Both the position numbers and the translations under genes were made by a program. Below are positions 21,599 through 34,763 of a stretch of 64,000 nt of DNA, piece by piece. The stretch spans positions 124,001 to 188,000 of the forward strand of contig BROG01000798.1 of NCBI GenBank assembly GCA_030159075.1, written 5' to 3'. The stretch's first letter is position 1. Each line of letters opens with the position of its first letter. Origin of the DNA: Atrina japonica. Lineage: Eukaryota; Mollusca; Bivalvia; Pterioida; Pinnidae. The notes under the pieces were generated by a model that saw only the letters and a list, made by a program, of their open reading frames with translations, ran no database searches and was not told the origin of the DNA.

Positions 21599-24500
21599 GT
21601 AAGACTCTCTCTCTCTCTCTCTCATAACATTCTGCCTGTTTGTACATCAATATTTAGATAATATATTATTGTATAATTAACATGATATTGACCTTCATTT
21701 TACTTATCAATCCCTGTGGTCATTTTTAGACTTGCCTAGAAATTTAAATAGTGTAGTCTTTTGTAATAATTTTGGAGTGAACAAGTTCAAATCGATTTTA
21801 AGATTATTATAAAAATGTATTCTTGGTCATACGTCCGAGAATTCCGACTGTAAACTTATCTATTTTTTGAAATTGACAGCACTTTGATAGTATACTAGTA
21901 CATGTAGGACCAAGGTGTACACCTGGTTATCAGCTTTATCAGTGATTACTATTTTTATGCACTGAAAATTCTTCTATAAATACACATGAAAAACTAGGTC
22001 ATGGGTAACATGCGGCAATATTTGTCAGAATTCTAAGACTTCTCTCTTGGCTGCATAGTATTTCTCAAACACGTACAATTTTTATTTTTGTTTGTTTGTT
22101 CTAATACATATATGATCTGTCACGAGTTTCCATTCATATCACATTTATCATATGATTTTCTGGATTTTCCATTATGCGAGCCGCCGACAAGCAAAAATAG
22201 AAAATTTATAACGAGTATCATAAATGTGATATGAATGGAAACTCATGACAGATTCTTCTTTTTTTCATATGATCAAACAAATATGAATGACATTTTTTAT
22301 GGTTGCGGATTATAATCTATATTCTCCTGTCCGTTGAGTTGACCATATTTTTCCAAATAGGCAAAATACTTGCGCAGAAATACGTGTAGTGCAGAAAACA
22401 CATTGTAAATATTACTTATATTTGAATTTATACATTAAGCCTACATTTTAAATTATACTTGCATCTAAGCATAATTTATCAGATGTTGAAATTATATATA
22501 TTATTATCATTATTATATATATATATCAGAAAGCTCTACAAATGACACGGTAGATGAAAATTCTTCAAGAAAGTGTGAAAGATTGATTGACTGCACTACT
22601 TCGAAACCAGAAAGTTTGGCTCCAATAGGGGATTTTTTCAAAAGTGGAGTTTACTTTTCATCGGACTATGTGTTACGTGTGTGCAAGTATGACATATTTA
22701 TTAATGGGCATTTTAATTTTTGATTCAACAATTGTAAATATGCATTAGATTAAAACGTATATGACAAACAACGTAGGATATTTACACACATTGTATTAAG
22801 TTTAATGTCATGCAATGGCCTATATTAACAAGAATGGTACTTCAAAATGTCTCCATATGGCAGTTAACGTGTTTTTAAAGTTTTAACTCTAAATCTTATT
22901 TTATTTATGTAGTCAGCACACTGCTATTTTCTTATTTCGTTACATTTCAATTTATAGTTTATTATTTGATATGGTCACTTACCTAATGTTGTTTTATTTC
23001 ATTGCCGATAAGCTTCGCTGGTCAGTTGGTTAAATGTAGCAAACAAAGTAGCTTGTTGAATGACCCCGTATGTAGTGGAACACGACTTCCAAAACTTATG
23101 AGTTATGTACAAAACACCTACTCCAAATTCTGCTGCGGTAATGGTTTAGAAGGTATATTTTAACACTTTTCATCTTGTCAATTATATATTCATTTTTTTG
23201 CTTATTTGTATACTTTAGAAGTATTTTATGCAGTTATGACACCGATTTTTGTTGTTGTCGTTGTTGTTATTATTCTGAAATAATAATGGACAGCCTCATT
23301 ACCATCAATGTATTCTTTATTTTGTCCAGGAAAGAAGTGAAGTACATGTATATAAACATAAACATATAAATGACAGTTTGTTGTGGGGAAATTAGCTTTA
23401 CAAATGATAGAACTACTTGGCATACAAAAGGAAAAGAATACATGAACCATGATATCAACTGTAATTTTAAAAACAATTTACCAAATGTGAAAATCAATGT
23501 AATACAAAGATCTATATAAATTTCAACACACTTCTATATTGAAGTCTGTGATAGATTCTGTTTGTTAGCCTAACTTTTGTGTATATGTAGTTCTAAAACA
23601 GATTAGCATAGCTTCTAACGATATTAACAATCATCAGAGATATTACTATTATACAAAACTAGAACTCTGCTTTCAACAAAAATTGATGTAATTAGCAAAT
23701 TAAAAATTATCATAAAGAAGACCTAAATTTCCTATCAAATTTACCTAGACAATACCTGTAAGTCTTATATTGCATTAAACTTTAAATGTTTACCTGTAAA
23801 AACTTTTTAACTAGAATTAAAACTAAGTCAGAATTCTGTATTCAACATCAATCACATAATGTTAATATTCAGCCAAATCTTAACGTTTAATTGATAGATA
23901 TAAAGACAGTTAAAATACACTAGATCCGTACTAAAACTGTACATGATAAAAAGTTGTGACGCTATACTTGTACTATTTACTACATAAGACTTCATGACAA
24001 CCACTAGAGAGATACGTGTATTTACCTTTAAAAGCCGAACATATGAAATCAGTTTATCGCATACACTAAATTCAATAATTTGCTAAATCATTTCAACTAA
24101 CATTTTAGCATTGTGTCCGAAACAGAAAATGCGAGTTTTCAGGGGGAATAACTCTTACGCTGTGCAACATTTCATTTTACGCAAATGCGAAAGTGAATAC
24201 CTTAATTTTAGAAAAAATGTGATATTAATTCCCAATATTTATTACATGTAAATAGTTATAATAAATGCCAAATAAAAATTTCTTATAAAATACTCTAGGC
24301 TTAAATGAAACAAAAACTCTAAAAACATTTCTGGAAATAAAAACATAATATAAAAATTTCCTCGAGTTACAAAGTACAAATCTAAAATAGTGCGCTTACC
24401 TGAAATAATAATGGACAGCCTCATTACCATCAATGTATTCTTTATTTTGTCCAGGAAAGAAGTGAAGTACTGAACAAAATTCTTATTACTTATATCGGCT

Positions 24501-27058
24501 GTCCATGACCCAGGTGCGGCATCCCATGGATAATTAGATACTCACAAAGAGATTGTTTAATTGCAGGAGTAACTCTTGAACAAAGAGATGCGGAACTTGT
24601 TCCGGATTAACACAAATTGTAAAATATACAAACTAGACATTTATCCTGCCATTGACAACATAAGTGCCATTAACTAGCTAAATTTTGGCTTTGAGAATAA
24701 TTGGCATGAATGATAAATGACTTACTTTGTATGTCTTAAATAAAATACGAGTAATTAAGTCTTTGTCCAGAAGGCTAAAGATAAATTGACATCAGTAACG
24801 TCTTTGTATGTAGCTTAAGTGAAACCTATTTTCCTAAACTAATAATTGTACAAAATGATCTATGAATTTTACTTATTAAACAAAACTATACATATAAAAT
24901 CTAAGATGTCTAAATATGTAAAAATTCTATAATCCTATGTGGAAAATAATTTCGGAATTATTTAATTTTATAATATTCATCTTATTTATTTTATTTTTCA
25001 CATTTATATTTTCAATATCTTATAAATTCACTATGAAACTTCTTTCTCTCTATACTTTTTAATTCTACAATGGAGATCAGTTTTTCATTGGTAGCAGAAA
25101 CAATACCCAAGAAGGGTCTTCTACTCGAAAGGTGGTATACCTCCTCATATAATCTAACAATTTCTTATCTGTCAGGGACAACGATTATTTGTTGGATATT
25201 ACATCATTTATCGCACGATTTTGTTTTATTGTCCGTTTCACAAAACCTGACGGGGCGGAGTAACCTTATGATACTGACGAATCTGGTCACTTATCCGTTT
25301 TGAAAGGTTTTAATAGTAATACATTTTATTATCAAATGACTAACTGAAGGTATCATGACAAGTCTGGACTATTACTCTCCTCAGTATGGTTTTAATGTAT
25401 TGTCTAAACTTTAAATTCGCCTAGGTCAAGATAGAGGTCACGATATTCCACCCCGCCAAGTTATACGGATGTTACTTTACCGCTTGACCACAGAGGTCCT
25501 TAAAGATGTACAATCTACAATCTACAATTTACAATCTAGGAATTGTGTGATTACAGAGGACAGGTTTGAATATGTCGCTTACAAACTTATTGACGACCTT
25601 AGCGTAAAATTTGAATGTCGTTGCTTCATTACTGTCCAGATACAAAAGAAAGAAAATGTCAATTATACAATTAATGACATTAATTCAATTTAATACCGTG
25701 TTTCCGAGTATTATATATTTCATGTAGAATTGGAAATGTTGCGGACGTGTATGAATGAGAGGGAGATGCAGTTGCATGCGTTTAAGGTAATGAACAGATT
25801 TGTAGGAGAACTCGACGCCTTTGGAGAACTTCGAGAGTCCCTCAACGGAACTGTACAATTTACGAAAGACATGGTGTCAGAATTTATCTGCAGGTATGAA
25901 TATTATTTTTTTTTCCTTTAAAGTGTCCTATTGATAAAGTGACTTGCACTGCTTTAATTTACTAAAATAATACATCATTTTGATGAAATAATTAACGTGT
26001 GTATATGAGTGTACCCGTAATCGGTATTACACATATTATGTACGTACTAACACATCAACTATAAGATTGCGATGTAAGGAATTATTTGAATAATGATCTA
26101 TTCACCATATTGTATCACTTGGCCAGTCAAAACTGTTCCACTCCCATTGGGTTCAAATATTTGCCATAACGTTGCTGAGTACATGCTTGTTGCAATAGTG
26201 CTGGCATTTTAGATAAGATCACAACACATCCCTCGTCATCGTGGGCGTGGCATGATCATGAACACTCACTGCAATATTATTGGTCCATAGCAGAGGTAAA
26301 CATTGCTATACCCTTATGTGGCTGGTGTCTTTAAACATATTCTTGAGAACTTTTAAGATAATGTCGAATAACTCCAAAACAACATATCAGTATAACTTTC
26401 AAACTAAGTGCTTATTTCTCTGTCTTTTCAATATATAACATTGCTAAGCTTATTTTCCAAAGGCGTCTTTGAGACGTTTGGTATTTTGTAACATGCTGTA
26501 CTCAATTTTGATGTGATTTGATTTTTTGTTTTATGCCATACACAACAATCTTTCAGTCATATGTTGGCATCTAGTTTTTATTGGTGGGGGAGAAACCCCG
26601 GTTACCCGGGTAAAGACCATTGATCTTCCGAAAGAAAACTCGCAAACTTTTGCTGTACTCAAAGCAACAAAATATTTAAAACTATAATTGTAAACTAAAA
26701 CTGCATGACACTAAAAATCGCTTTCTGGATTACGCATAAAAAGCCGAACACGACAATTGTCTTTATGTGCCGGATAATAATTATACATCAGCCAATGTTA
26801 TATATACCTTTTTATATTTCTATTTACAGATCGGTTCTGAAATTCGCTAGAAAACTGTATCAATATGTTGTGTATAGTTGTGGATCGGACACTGCAAATG
26901 CCTTCCGGAAAATTGGACCGTCTATACTGATAATGTTAACGACTGTAGAAGACATTGTAGAATGCCCCACTGAATCCACCATGATAGACATGCCAGAAAA
27001 TCGAGGACGTGGTAGACGTTCTGATGTTGACCCTATCTTTTCACAATTTATGAAATGA
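21544..27058 (+). CDS. Secreted Cys-rich prepropeptide family, copy 3 (5 exons)
   Basis: Exons 21544-21598, 22530-22686, 23013-23152, 25728-25893 and 26830-27058 join to 747 nt, a 248-aa protein with all GT-AG introns in phases 1,2,1,2. The signal peptide is MALSYILILTLLIVICRA. The mature protein starts ESSTNDTVDENSS, with two N-glycosylation sequons, and carries the ten family cysteines plus an extra one (FCC in exon 3). It ends in GRGRR followed by SDVDPIFSQFMK. It is most similar to copy 4, with which it also shares about 700 bp of upstream DNA. Secretion and furin-type cleavage are inferred from motifs. The function is unknown. Confidence 0.87.
21605..21623 (+). repeat. Short (CT)n at copy 3 donor
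   Basis: CT repeats begin seven bases after the exon 1/intron 1 junction, in the same place as the long tracts in copies 2 and 4. Confidence 0.8.
22115..22253. mobile_element. Palindromic MITE-like element in intron 1 of copy 3
   Basis: atctgtcacgagtttccatt and its inverted partner aatggaaactcatgacagat bound a 139-bp hairpin. A half copy is at 32824-32884 beside a long (TA)n. Confidence 0.6.
22530..22686 (+). CDS. Copy 3 exon 2
   Basis: The acceptor atatatcag and donor AA|gtatga enclose 157 nt. The exon encodes ESSTNDTVDENSSRKC and a GDFFKSG motif shared with copy 4, with three cysteines. Confidence 0.87.
23013..23152 (+). CDS. Copy 3 exon 3
   Basis: The acceptor is gccgataag and the exon is 140 nt, starting FAGQLVKCSKQ and ending SKFCCGNGLE at donor G|gtatat. 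Length and cysteines match copies 1 and 4. Confidence 0.87.
23275..24470 (+). repeat. 71-bp direct repeats around 1.05 kb in intron 3 of copy 3
   Basis: Positions 23275-23345 and 24400-24470 (from ctgaaataataatggacagc to gaagtgaagtac) look identical. The intervening 1,054 bases contain nothing recognisable. Confidence 0.8.
24471..25727 (+). other. Remainder of intron 3 of copy 3
   Basis: No exon, element or clear repeat is recognised apart from a short run of caatctacaa-type words at 25510-25545. Confidence 0.4.
25728..25893 (+). CDS. Copy 3 exon 4
   Basis: The acceptor catgtag and donor AG|gtatga enclose 166 nt. The exon starts ELEMLRTCMNE and ends EFIC, the same length as copy 4. Confidence 0.87.
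26515..26665 (-). mobile_element. SINE type 2 fragment in intron 4 of copy 3
   Basis: The minus strand matches 34640-34763: gattttttgttttatgccat, caatctttcagtcatatg and ccccggttacccgggtaaag. The head is missing. Confidence 0.65.
26830..27058 (+). CDS. Copy 3 exon 5: C-terminus with convertase site
   Basis: The acceptor is atttacag and the exon runs 229 nt to TGA. It contains SCGSDTANAFRKIG, a second cysteine (VECPTE), then NRGRGRR and the 12-residue tail SDVDPIFSQFMK. A variant poly(A) signal ATTAAA is at 27079-27084. Confidence 0.88.
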
Positions 27059-27559
27059 AATACAACATGTATTTTCGTATTAAAACTTTAGCATTTATGT
27101 ATACTTCTTTGTTTTTGTCTACTCTGATATATTTCATTGCTTGCTGTTCCTATCAGTAAATGTTTTAAGCCATTGTAATGCATGCTATTCACCTACATGC
27201 TCTACTTCCATATGGGAAGTGGGGATAGGAAAAAGACAACAATATGCCAAGGTTGTCAAACAATAAAATGGCCATGTATAAAGACAAGATAGGCGATACA
27301 TGCATTCAGCCGGATGATCAAAATGTTTTGCATTACTTCAAAATTGAACAATGTTCATATACAATTGTTTGATAACAGAGAAAAAATACGGAAATTGAAT
27401 TAATTATATGGGTTGTTTAAAGATTTGAAATATCCAAATGTAAAGCTAACGATATTAGCTGCCACCGATTAAATAACATCTAAAACTGACGGAAAGAGGG
27501 AGGGGGAATGTAGTCTGGGAATTTTAAGACCATGTCTATTGATATTTTTTTCTAGATCG

Positions 27560-27628
<69 letters not shown>
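27560..27628 (+). repeat. (TA)n(TG)n compound microsatellite
   Basis: The downstream flank (taactgtatctcgatttgta, 27640) recurs beside the (TA)n tract at 32885, so both microsatellites belong to one dispersed element. Confidence 0.8.
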
Positions 27629-27629
<1 letters not shown>

Positions 27630-28424
27630 CAATTCCGTCTAACTGTATCTCGATTTGTAGCAATGAATATGTATTCTACAGTCGACTGTCAAGATATAAA
27701 TTTTTAAAAGGTTGTTAGATAATACTTTAATATGAAATAAATGATACAACCTGAGTGTCTGACGTTCTCGTAAAATGCCTTACGTCATATCTCGCAAAAC
27801 TTTGCCCCTATTTATTCAGATCTAATAATTCCCTTGTCTCCGTAATATGAATGAGACGTTATTTAATCATATTTAATTTAAGCTATTGCTTACTGGACAA
27901 ATCCAACGTCTTGATAAATGTTATTTCGTGGCTGGAATCAACGGCTGATATGCAAGACAATCTGAAAATATATATTATTTGAAATTCTGCAATAAAACGT
28001 CGTAATTTCGTCAGACAAGAGTGTTATGACTGTGTCTGTGAAACAAAGTCCATTATTTGTCAGGCCGAATTTGCAGATATTGGTTTTGTAACTCGTCAAC
28101 CTCTTTTTCAATAGAATGGTCTGTATAAAAATTCAGACGATAATATTTTATGTAATATTATTGTGCGACATTAAAACCATATATCATCATGATGTCCAGG
28201 ATACAATATACAAATCTGGTGCGTCAGTGCAATCATATGCTGCATCCGAGTAGTGTTGGACGAATAACTACAAGGAGGAATAATGAGTGGGTATTTAAAT
28301 TCGCGGGCATCACCCTTAGTGTTAAAAAAGATTTTATGATCCCAAACGCATCGCTTTTAATTTTCAATGCGGAAATATTTTGTATAAATAATGGAAAAGT
28401 TTTGATACTATGATTTTAAAAACA

Positions 28425-28682
28425 TGATGCCCAATGAACCTCTTGATCATGAGTTCGAGTCCAGCCGGCGACAGGTCGGTTTCCTGTCCTTCGGACTGAG
28501 ACAGTAAAAACCTAGGCCCCGTGTCACAGTAAGTGTCGGCACGTTGAAGAACCCTCACTGCTCAATAGCCGTAAAAGCAGAGCATAGGCCAAAATTTGAA
28601 GCCCTTCATCTGCATTTGGTGACGTCTCCATATGAGTTAAAGATTCTTGAGTGGAACGTTAAACAACAATAAACAAACAATT
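28425..28682 (+). mobile_element. tRNA-derived SINE, type 1
   Basis: The body gtgtcggcacgttgaagaac and tail gaacgttaaacaacaataaa match the copy at 11036. The head contains gagttcgagtccagc. Confidence 0.72.
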
Positions 28683-29261
28683 CCAATCAGTCGAATAAGT
28701 ATTATCAACAATACCAAAGTTATAATTTAACAGAAGACGACCATTACTGTCTCATAAGTTGAGAGCGAATTTAATATAAATGTGTATTTTCGGAAGAAAA
28801 TATGTTATCATATAAGACCAAATTATTAAACTAAATATATTGTCAATTTTTCAAAAAGTATCAAAAAATGCCTTTGAGAAGTTTAGTATTTAAAAAATTT
28901 GAGCCAAACTTAAATAATCGACTGGTGCCGAAATACCGTGGGGGACTGTAACAGACCATCAGCAGTAGCAACGGTCTAGTTATTATACGTATTATTAACG
29001 ATACCACAGATATAGTGTTACAATAAAATCCAAAACAACCGCTCAAGACGATCATTTCTCTCGATAAGACTTCTTCATTTTAGCTCGAATATAAGATAAA
29101 TATGTGTTTCAAAAAGAAAAATGTTGAATCGTTCAAGGCCAATTGATACACCTAAATGTATTGCCAAATCCGTTTAAGAGTACCCACTGTAAAAATTGTA
29201 GCTCTTGAGAAATTTAGAATTTAAATGGTCTATAGTATTAAATAATCGGAAATTAATAAAA

Positions 29262-29500
29262 TATAAACATCTCAGATACCAAAGTATAAATCTTTACGAT
29301 GTACAGTACACAGATACAAATCCGGCAAAAATGGACAAACACGGACCTCTGGTAACCAAGAGTTAGGATCAGGTGCCAGTGAGGAGTAAGCATCCCCTGT
29401 CGACCGGTCACACCCGCCGTGAGTCCACAGTCAAGTCCAAAAGAAATACGTGAGGAGCGAATTCTCATCCCAATTGATACAGACGTCAACACCCGCCAAC
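29262..29500 (-). mobile_element. Orphan PLE tail
   Basis: The minus-strand tail, from ggtatctgagatgtttatat in reverse back to the cacggcgggtgtgaccggtc block, is nearly complete. A further scrap of the PLE ORF end is at 29800-29875. Confidence 0.65.
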
Positions 29501-30299
29501 GAATACCTAGTGAAATATTATAAACATACTACCAAAGTTAAAATGTTGAAAACGATCGTTTCTGTCAATTAGACTTCATCCGTTGAGCTCCAATTTCAAA
29601 AGAGAAAGTGGTATCATACAATGTCAAATAATAAATCTAAAAGTATAGCCGAAATCCGCCTAAGAGTAACCACTGTAAAAAGATGACTATCTTAGCTTTA
29701 GAAAACTTTGGAATTTAAATGGTGTTATCAGTGCCAGATATTACTTTAGTATAAGATTGGCAGCTGGCACCGAAATACCAGGTACTAGGTTTATGTATAT
29801 CCTCGGGGACTCAAACGGTCCACCAGCTGAAACAGAGTAATCGCAAACAAGACTATTATACCGACCTTAAAAGTGAGAATAGGTTGATCTTGATGTTTTT
29901 AAAGTATTAAACTTTTTCTAAAAATTCGTATTGAATTTTCAGTAAAATTTATATTTACGTAAACAATTTTCTAATACCAAGTATATAAATACTGTATAGC
30001 TAAATGTATCCCACTCCAAAACCTGGACCCTGCGCCCTGGATAATACATTTCACAACTTTGGTAGTGAACTTTCTAACAATACGTGTAAATTCAGTTTTC
30101 CTTTAAAATGCATAGAAAAGAGTGGCCACTATGGGATTGAAATAGTATTGAGTGTAGCGTAAGACAAAACTTCAAAGTCAAAATTAAGACTGAGAAGATT
30201 TCTTAACATCAAGTACATTATCATTATCATTAAACAGTATCATTGATACCACTCAAGACCCTGAACCCATGCTCAAAGCGTTATAGATTTGACTATTTA

Positions 30300-30860
30300 T
30301 ATAGAAGACATTAGGTTTTTAGGTCACCTGAACAAAAAGCTCATGCTGACCTATTGCGATCGCCTTCTGTCTGTCGTCGTCCTTCGACCATAGTGCGTCG
30401 TCCGTCTTTATCATGTACACATTTTCGACTTCTTCTCAAAAACCAGTGTGCGAATTTTAACCAAACTTTGCATATAACAACCCCATGTAGAGCCGTATTA
30501 CATTTGCGAATGACAAGGGGTTAGCACCATAGGGGCCCCGAAAGGGGCGATAAAGGACCAAAACTTGGTACGTCTTCTCATGAACCAATGATCAGATGAC
30601 TTTCATATTTTGTATGCATTATTGTAAAGTCAATATCTACAAAGAATTGGAACGAAAATGAAATATGTCCATAAACGAGCCACTAGTGGCACTTCAGTAA
30701 TGCAGGGTACAATTGTATTGCATAATGTTTAATAACTCAAAAACTAATCGGTTTGTTGTATACAAAGAAATATGATAAAGTTGTTAGGAAAAGTCTAGGG
30801 ATCATTTTGACAAAATTTAAAGGTCATGGGGTCAAAGGTCATGGTCACAGATACCTATGT
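30300..30860 (+). repeat. Dispersed repeat (ggtcacctga type)
   Basis: ggtcacctgaacaaaaagct, ttcgacttcttctcaaaaac and ttaggaaaagtctagggatc are also found near 8580-9100 and in part at 19850-20590. Non-coding. Confidence 0.5.
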
Positions 30861-30867
30861 AAATCGA

Positions 30868-30898
<31 letters not shown>

Positions 30899-31254
30899 GG
30901 GGGTGTAAAATATTCGACATATTTTACTACTTCTCCAGAATTTAAACCAAACTTGACAGAAAGTATAGCCATGTAAAGCTGCATTAAATTTGTGGATGAA
31001 ATGGTGCTATGACCAAACATGACAGTCATGGCTAAATATGGAACGAATTAGTCAGCAGATATTTTTGATTTAATACATTTATCTCCAAAATTATCAAAGC
31101 TAGAAAAAAAAACGTAACCTTGAAATGAGCGGCTTGCAAAAATCTACCAAATTATTTGAATATTTTATTTTGATGAAAATTGTCGGGTCGACCCTTATTT
31201 GAGTTATTATATTCCTTTTTGGTGAGTTTTTCATCTTTTTGACATCTTAAGCAG

Positions 31255-31675
31255 GGCGTGTACAACATATCAATATTTCATATACAGAGGTAAACTACTC
31301 ACTGACAAATTATTGACACAGGGATATCGAAAACCGCGTTTAATGTCAACGTTCCGCAAATTTTACGGTCGGTACAATAGTCTTGTTTGCGATTACTCTG
31401 TTTCACTAAGTGAAATGTTGAGTTGCCTTTTCGTTGGCGGTTGTTGAGACGTCTGTACCAATTGTGACGAGAATACACTCCTCACGTATTTCATTGGACT
31501 TGACTGTGGACTCAAGGCGTGTGTGACCGGTCGACAGGGGATGGTTACTCCTCCATGGCACCTGACCCCACCTCTTGGTTTCCTGAGGTCCGTGTTTGTC
31601 TATTTTTACCGGATTTGTATCTATGTCCTGGACATTCTATTGATTTATACTTTGGTATCTGAAATTTTTTATTTA
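31255..31675 (+). mobile_element. PLE 3' end (ORF end plus tail)
   Basis: Positions 31255-31430 are close to the ORF end of the copy at 43850, with frame breaks. The full tail follows (ctcctccatggcacctgacc to ggtatctgaaattttttatt). It is truncated at the 5' side. Confidence 0.75.
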
Positions 31676-31679
31676 ATAG

Positions 31680-32150
31680 AGGAAAAGTGAAAGAAGCAAA
31701 AATATCAGCGCGTAAAGATCTACAAAAAAGTCAATAGGGCCGAAATTGTTAGGTCACCCCTTATGAGAAGTTTTTCCCCGTTTCACGTGGATTCTTCATG
31801 TTTTTGACTGTTTTTTTGTACATTATCCTGAAATATATGATAGAGAGAAACTGAAAGAAGCAAAATGTTCAGCATGCAAAGATCTACAAAAAAGGGAAAA
31901 GGGAAGCTGGGTCGACTCCTATGGGAGTTGTTTCCCTTTTAAGTGGTTTTCTCATGTTTTGAATAGATTTGTCCCTTTATCTTGAAAGGTATATTAGATA
32001 GAGGTAAAGTGAAAGAAGCAAAAATGTTCTGCACGCAAAGATCTACAAAAAAAGTAAACAGGGCTGAAATTGCCAGGTCGACCCTTATGGGAGTTATTTC
32101 CCCTTTTTAAAATTGATTTTTTTATGTTTCGGGCTATTTTATCCTATTAT
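31680..32150 (+). repeat. About 160-bp tandem repeat, 3 diverged copies
   Basis: Each copy contains gtgaaagaagcaaaa, aaagatctacaaaaaa and a cccttatgggagt-like block; starts near 31680, 31850 and 31995. Related single copies are at 7832 and 9363. Confidence 0.65.
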
Positions 32151-32881
32151 CTACTGACCCATTTTAAACTTGGCATATAGCATCCCCATGTCAAGCCACA
32201 TAAAGTTCTCAAATGAAAAGGGGCTAGGACCCACAGGAGCCCCAAACCAATAGTAACGTCGGTCCAGGAAACAACTGCCTCTGGAGATAGTTTCAGTGGT
32301 TTACGTGCAGTCCAAAGCAGGTAAAGATGGCACTTAAGATGCAGCAGTAATAAAACAGGTGTGAATAACTTGATGTGAAACTCAACTTACGAGTTTTTTT
32401 GGGCAAGATTATGCGGCAAATAATATGTCGGTCATTTTGAAAATGCAAACCGGTCATGTACCGGATACTGATAAAATGGCATAAATAATTGACGGATAAA
32501 CACACACACACACACTACGTATTTTTATTCACTACGTACTGACATGTTTGTGACCTCACTTGCACTTGAATGGGGACAATAGAATAAACACATAATTAAA
32601 AATTTTTTTTGACAATTTTGAGAATTCCAGCATCTGATAAAGTATGCTTATCAAGCTTAATTTATGTTTTCAAATATAAGCAATATTTACATTATGTGTT
32701 TTGCAATTATTTTACATATGTGGAACAATTTATTCAACTCGACAGAAAAGAGAATATAAATTCTCATCCCCAGTCATCGGAAAATTTGTTTTCAATTACA
32801 TATGTTTGAGCATAAGATAAAATGATTGTCACGAGTTTCCATTCATATCCATTTATGATACTTGTTATTATTTGCTCGACT

Positions 32882-32884
<3 letters not shown>

Positions 32885-32969
<85 letters not shown>
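32885..32969. repeat. (TA)n microsatellite
   Basis: About 85 bases of TA directly follow half of the palindromic MITE (32824-32884). Confidence 0.85.
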
Positions 32970-32971
<2 letters not shown>

Positions 32972-33029
32972 ATGTAGCAAATCCGTGTAACTGTATCTCG
33001 AATGCAGCAATGAATATATATATATATAT

Positions 33030-33540
33030 ATACGAATAACAAGATACATTTGGCTGAGGTAATTCTGGAATTCTGAATTATTTATGGACAGAATATCGTC
33101 GATATACCTGTAAGTAAAATTGAACCGAGATGCTAAGTGTTTGTTTCCTTTGGAGAGCAGAGACTGTATAGATTCCGCTTCATGTGAATACAAAAATATG
33201 TCAGCCAAGAGAGGTGCACAACTCGTAACCATTGGAATGCCGACAATCTGTTGGAAAACTTTTTCGACAAAAACAACGAAGACGCTGTCTATTAGAAAAC
33301 CCAGCATCTTGATAATATCGTCTTCAGTGTACTTGTTTTTGAAATCAGAGTGGTCCTTGACAAAATAAGGTTCTTCATGACCTAACACCAAATATTTATA
33401 TTTGCGATTTCCATGTCGGAAAATCAAAATACTTGACTTGATGCTTGTAATATGTTTGAGATTTGAAGATTTTAAATGTTCCAACGAGGCCATTATACTG
33501 ACCGTAAAATTTGCGGAACGTTGACATTAAACGATATTTC
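33030..33540 (-). mobile_element. Penelope-like RT fragment with intact YIDD
   Basis: On the minus strand, 33493-33048 encodes LGHEEPYFVKDHSDFKNKY, SCAPLLADIFLYSHEAES and [14 protein letters not shown]. This is the RT core of the same PLE family, here with an intact YIDD. The frame then runs into a (TA)n tract, so only the fragment survives. Confidence 0.8.
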
Positions 33541-33714
33541 CGATATCATTGTTATATCATTTGTGACTGCAGTATATCAGAAAGTAGTTTGTCTCTGTAC
33601 ATGCTGTGCCAAAATTACATTAAATGGTTAAATTAAAATAAAAACTATACAAAAAAAATAAAAATATAGTTATTAATCTATCAGTTAAACCTACGTTAAT
33701 GAGTTGTGAATATA

Positions 33715-34080
33715 AAACATCTAAAATACCAAAGTATATATCTTTAGGATGTCTAGAACACATACAAATCCGTTCATATGTTGAACACGCCCTGGCATAT
33801 CAAATAATTTGTGAAATATAAACTCCATATGCGGGTGACTTTGAGATATTACTACTTAAATGTGGAAAATTTACGATGAAGCCGAGAGCCGAAATCGTCC
33901 CGTTTGTCGTATAGCTTAGTTGCCAATTTCCCGCCTATGTCTATAGTAAGTAAAATGTCTAAGTATGAAGCGTGTGTGCTTGATTCTGTTGTATCTTTAA
34001 TTTCTAGTCGCTGGGATATATCGCATTGATATATGTATGAAAATATATTTTGTCTCGAAACTCGCATTATTTGGGGAAAA
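33715..34080 (-). mobile_element. Penelope-like element fragment
   Basis: The minus strand encodes QRLEIKDTTESS, THASYLDILLTID and KLATKLYDKRDDF, the part after the RT palm, then breaks. At the low-coordinate end is a scrap of the common tail (ggtattttagatgttttat in antisense). It probably belonged with 33030-33540. Confidence 0.7.
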
Positions 34081-34499
34081 ATGACAATTTATTAGATTTT
34101 CTACGGTCTCGTTAGCATTCCATGTGACATTGTTCTTTAGTTTTTTTTATATTCTGCTTTTTTGGTTTTGGTTTTGTTGTATAAGTTTGTTGTTCTTTTT
34201 TATATTATCTCTTCTCTTGTTGTGCCCCTGAAGCCTAAATTGACGGAAATCTTCTGTATGATTCGTTCATTACTACCTCCTCTAATGAAAATAGTTAGTG
34301 TATTTAATTTTCATCTAATTCCTCGAACTGGACGTCTTTCCACGAGAATCTAAAACCATTCAGTGCTAGTATAAAACAAAATTCTTGGCCTCGTAGAAAA
34401 TATTGTCACAGTATCGTCATCTATTCATACACAGAACTGGACAACATTTGACAGAGTTTGTTGAATATGTTCAACATCCATCGTACGTGCTTACGGGCA

Positions 34500-34763
34500 G
34501 TCTGCGTGCTCGTAATACAACAGGAAAGTCGTGCAAGGCTCGTGCGTTCTTTTGGCGTTTTTTGTCGTAAATAGTATTCACCTCTGGTTCGAATCCCGCT
34601 AGGTTTCGAATTATGTGGGAAAGTTTGCCAGTTTACTTGCAGAAGGTCGGTGGTCTTTACCCGGGTAACCGGGGTTTCTCCCCGCCAATAAAAACTTGAC
34701 GCCATCATATGACTGAAAGATTGTTGAGTATGGCGTAAAACAAAAAATCAAATCAAATCAAAT
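34500..34763 (+). mobile_element. tRNA-derived SINE, type 2
   Basis: A ggttcgaatcccgctaggtt B-box region is followed by acccgggtaaccggggtttc and the tail tgttgagtatggcgtaaaac with (aaatc)n. It is a different family from type 1. Confidence 0.7.
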
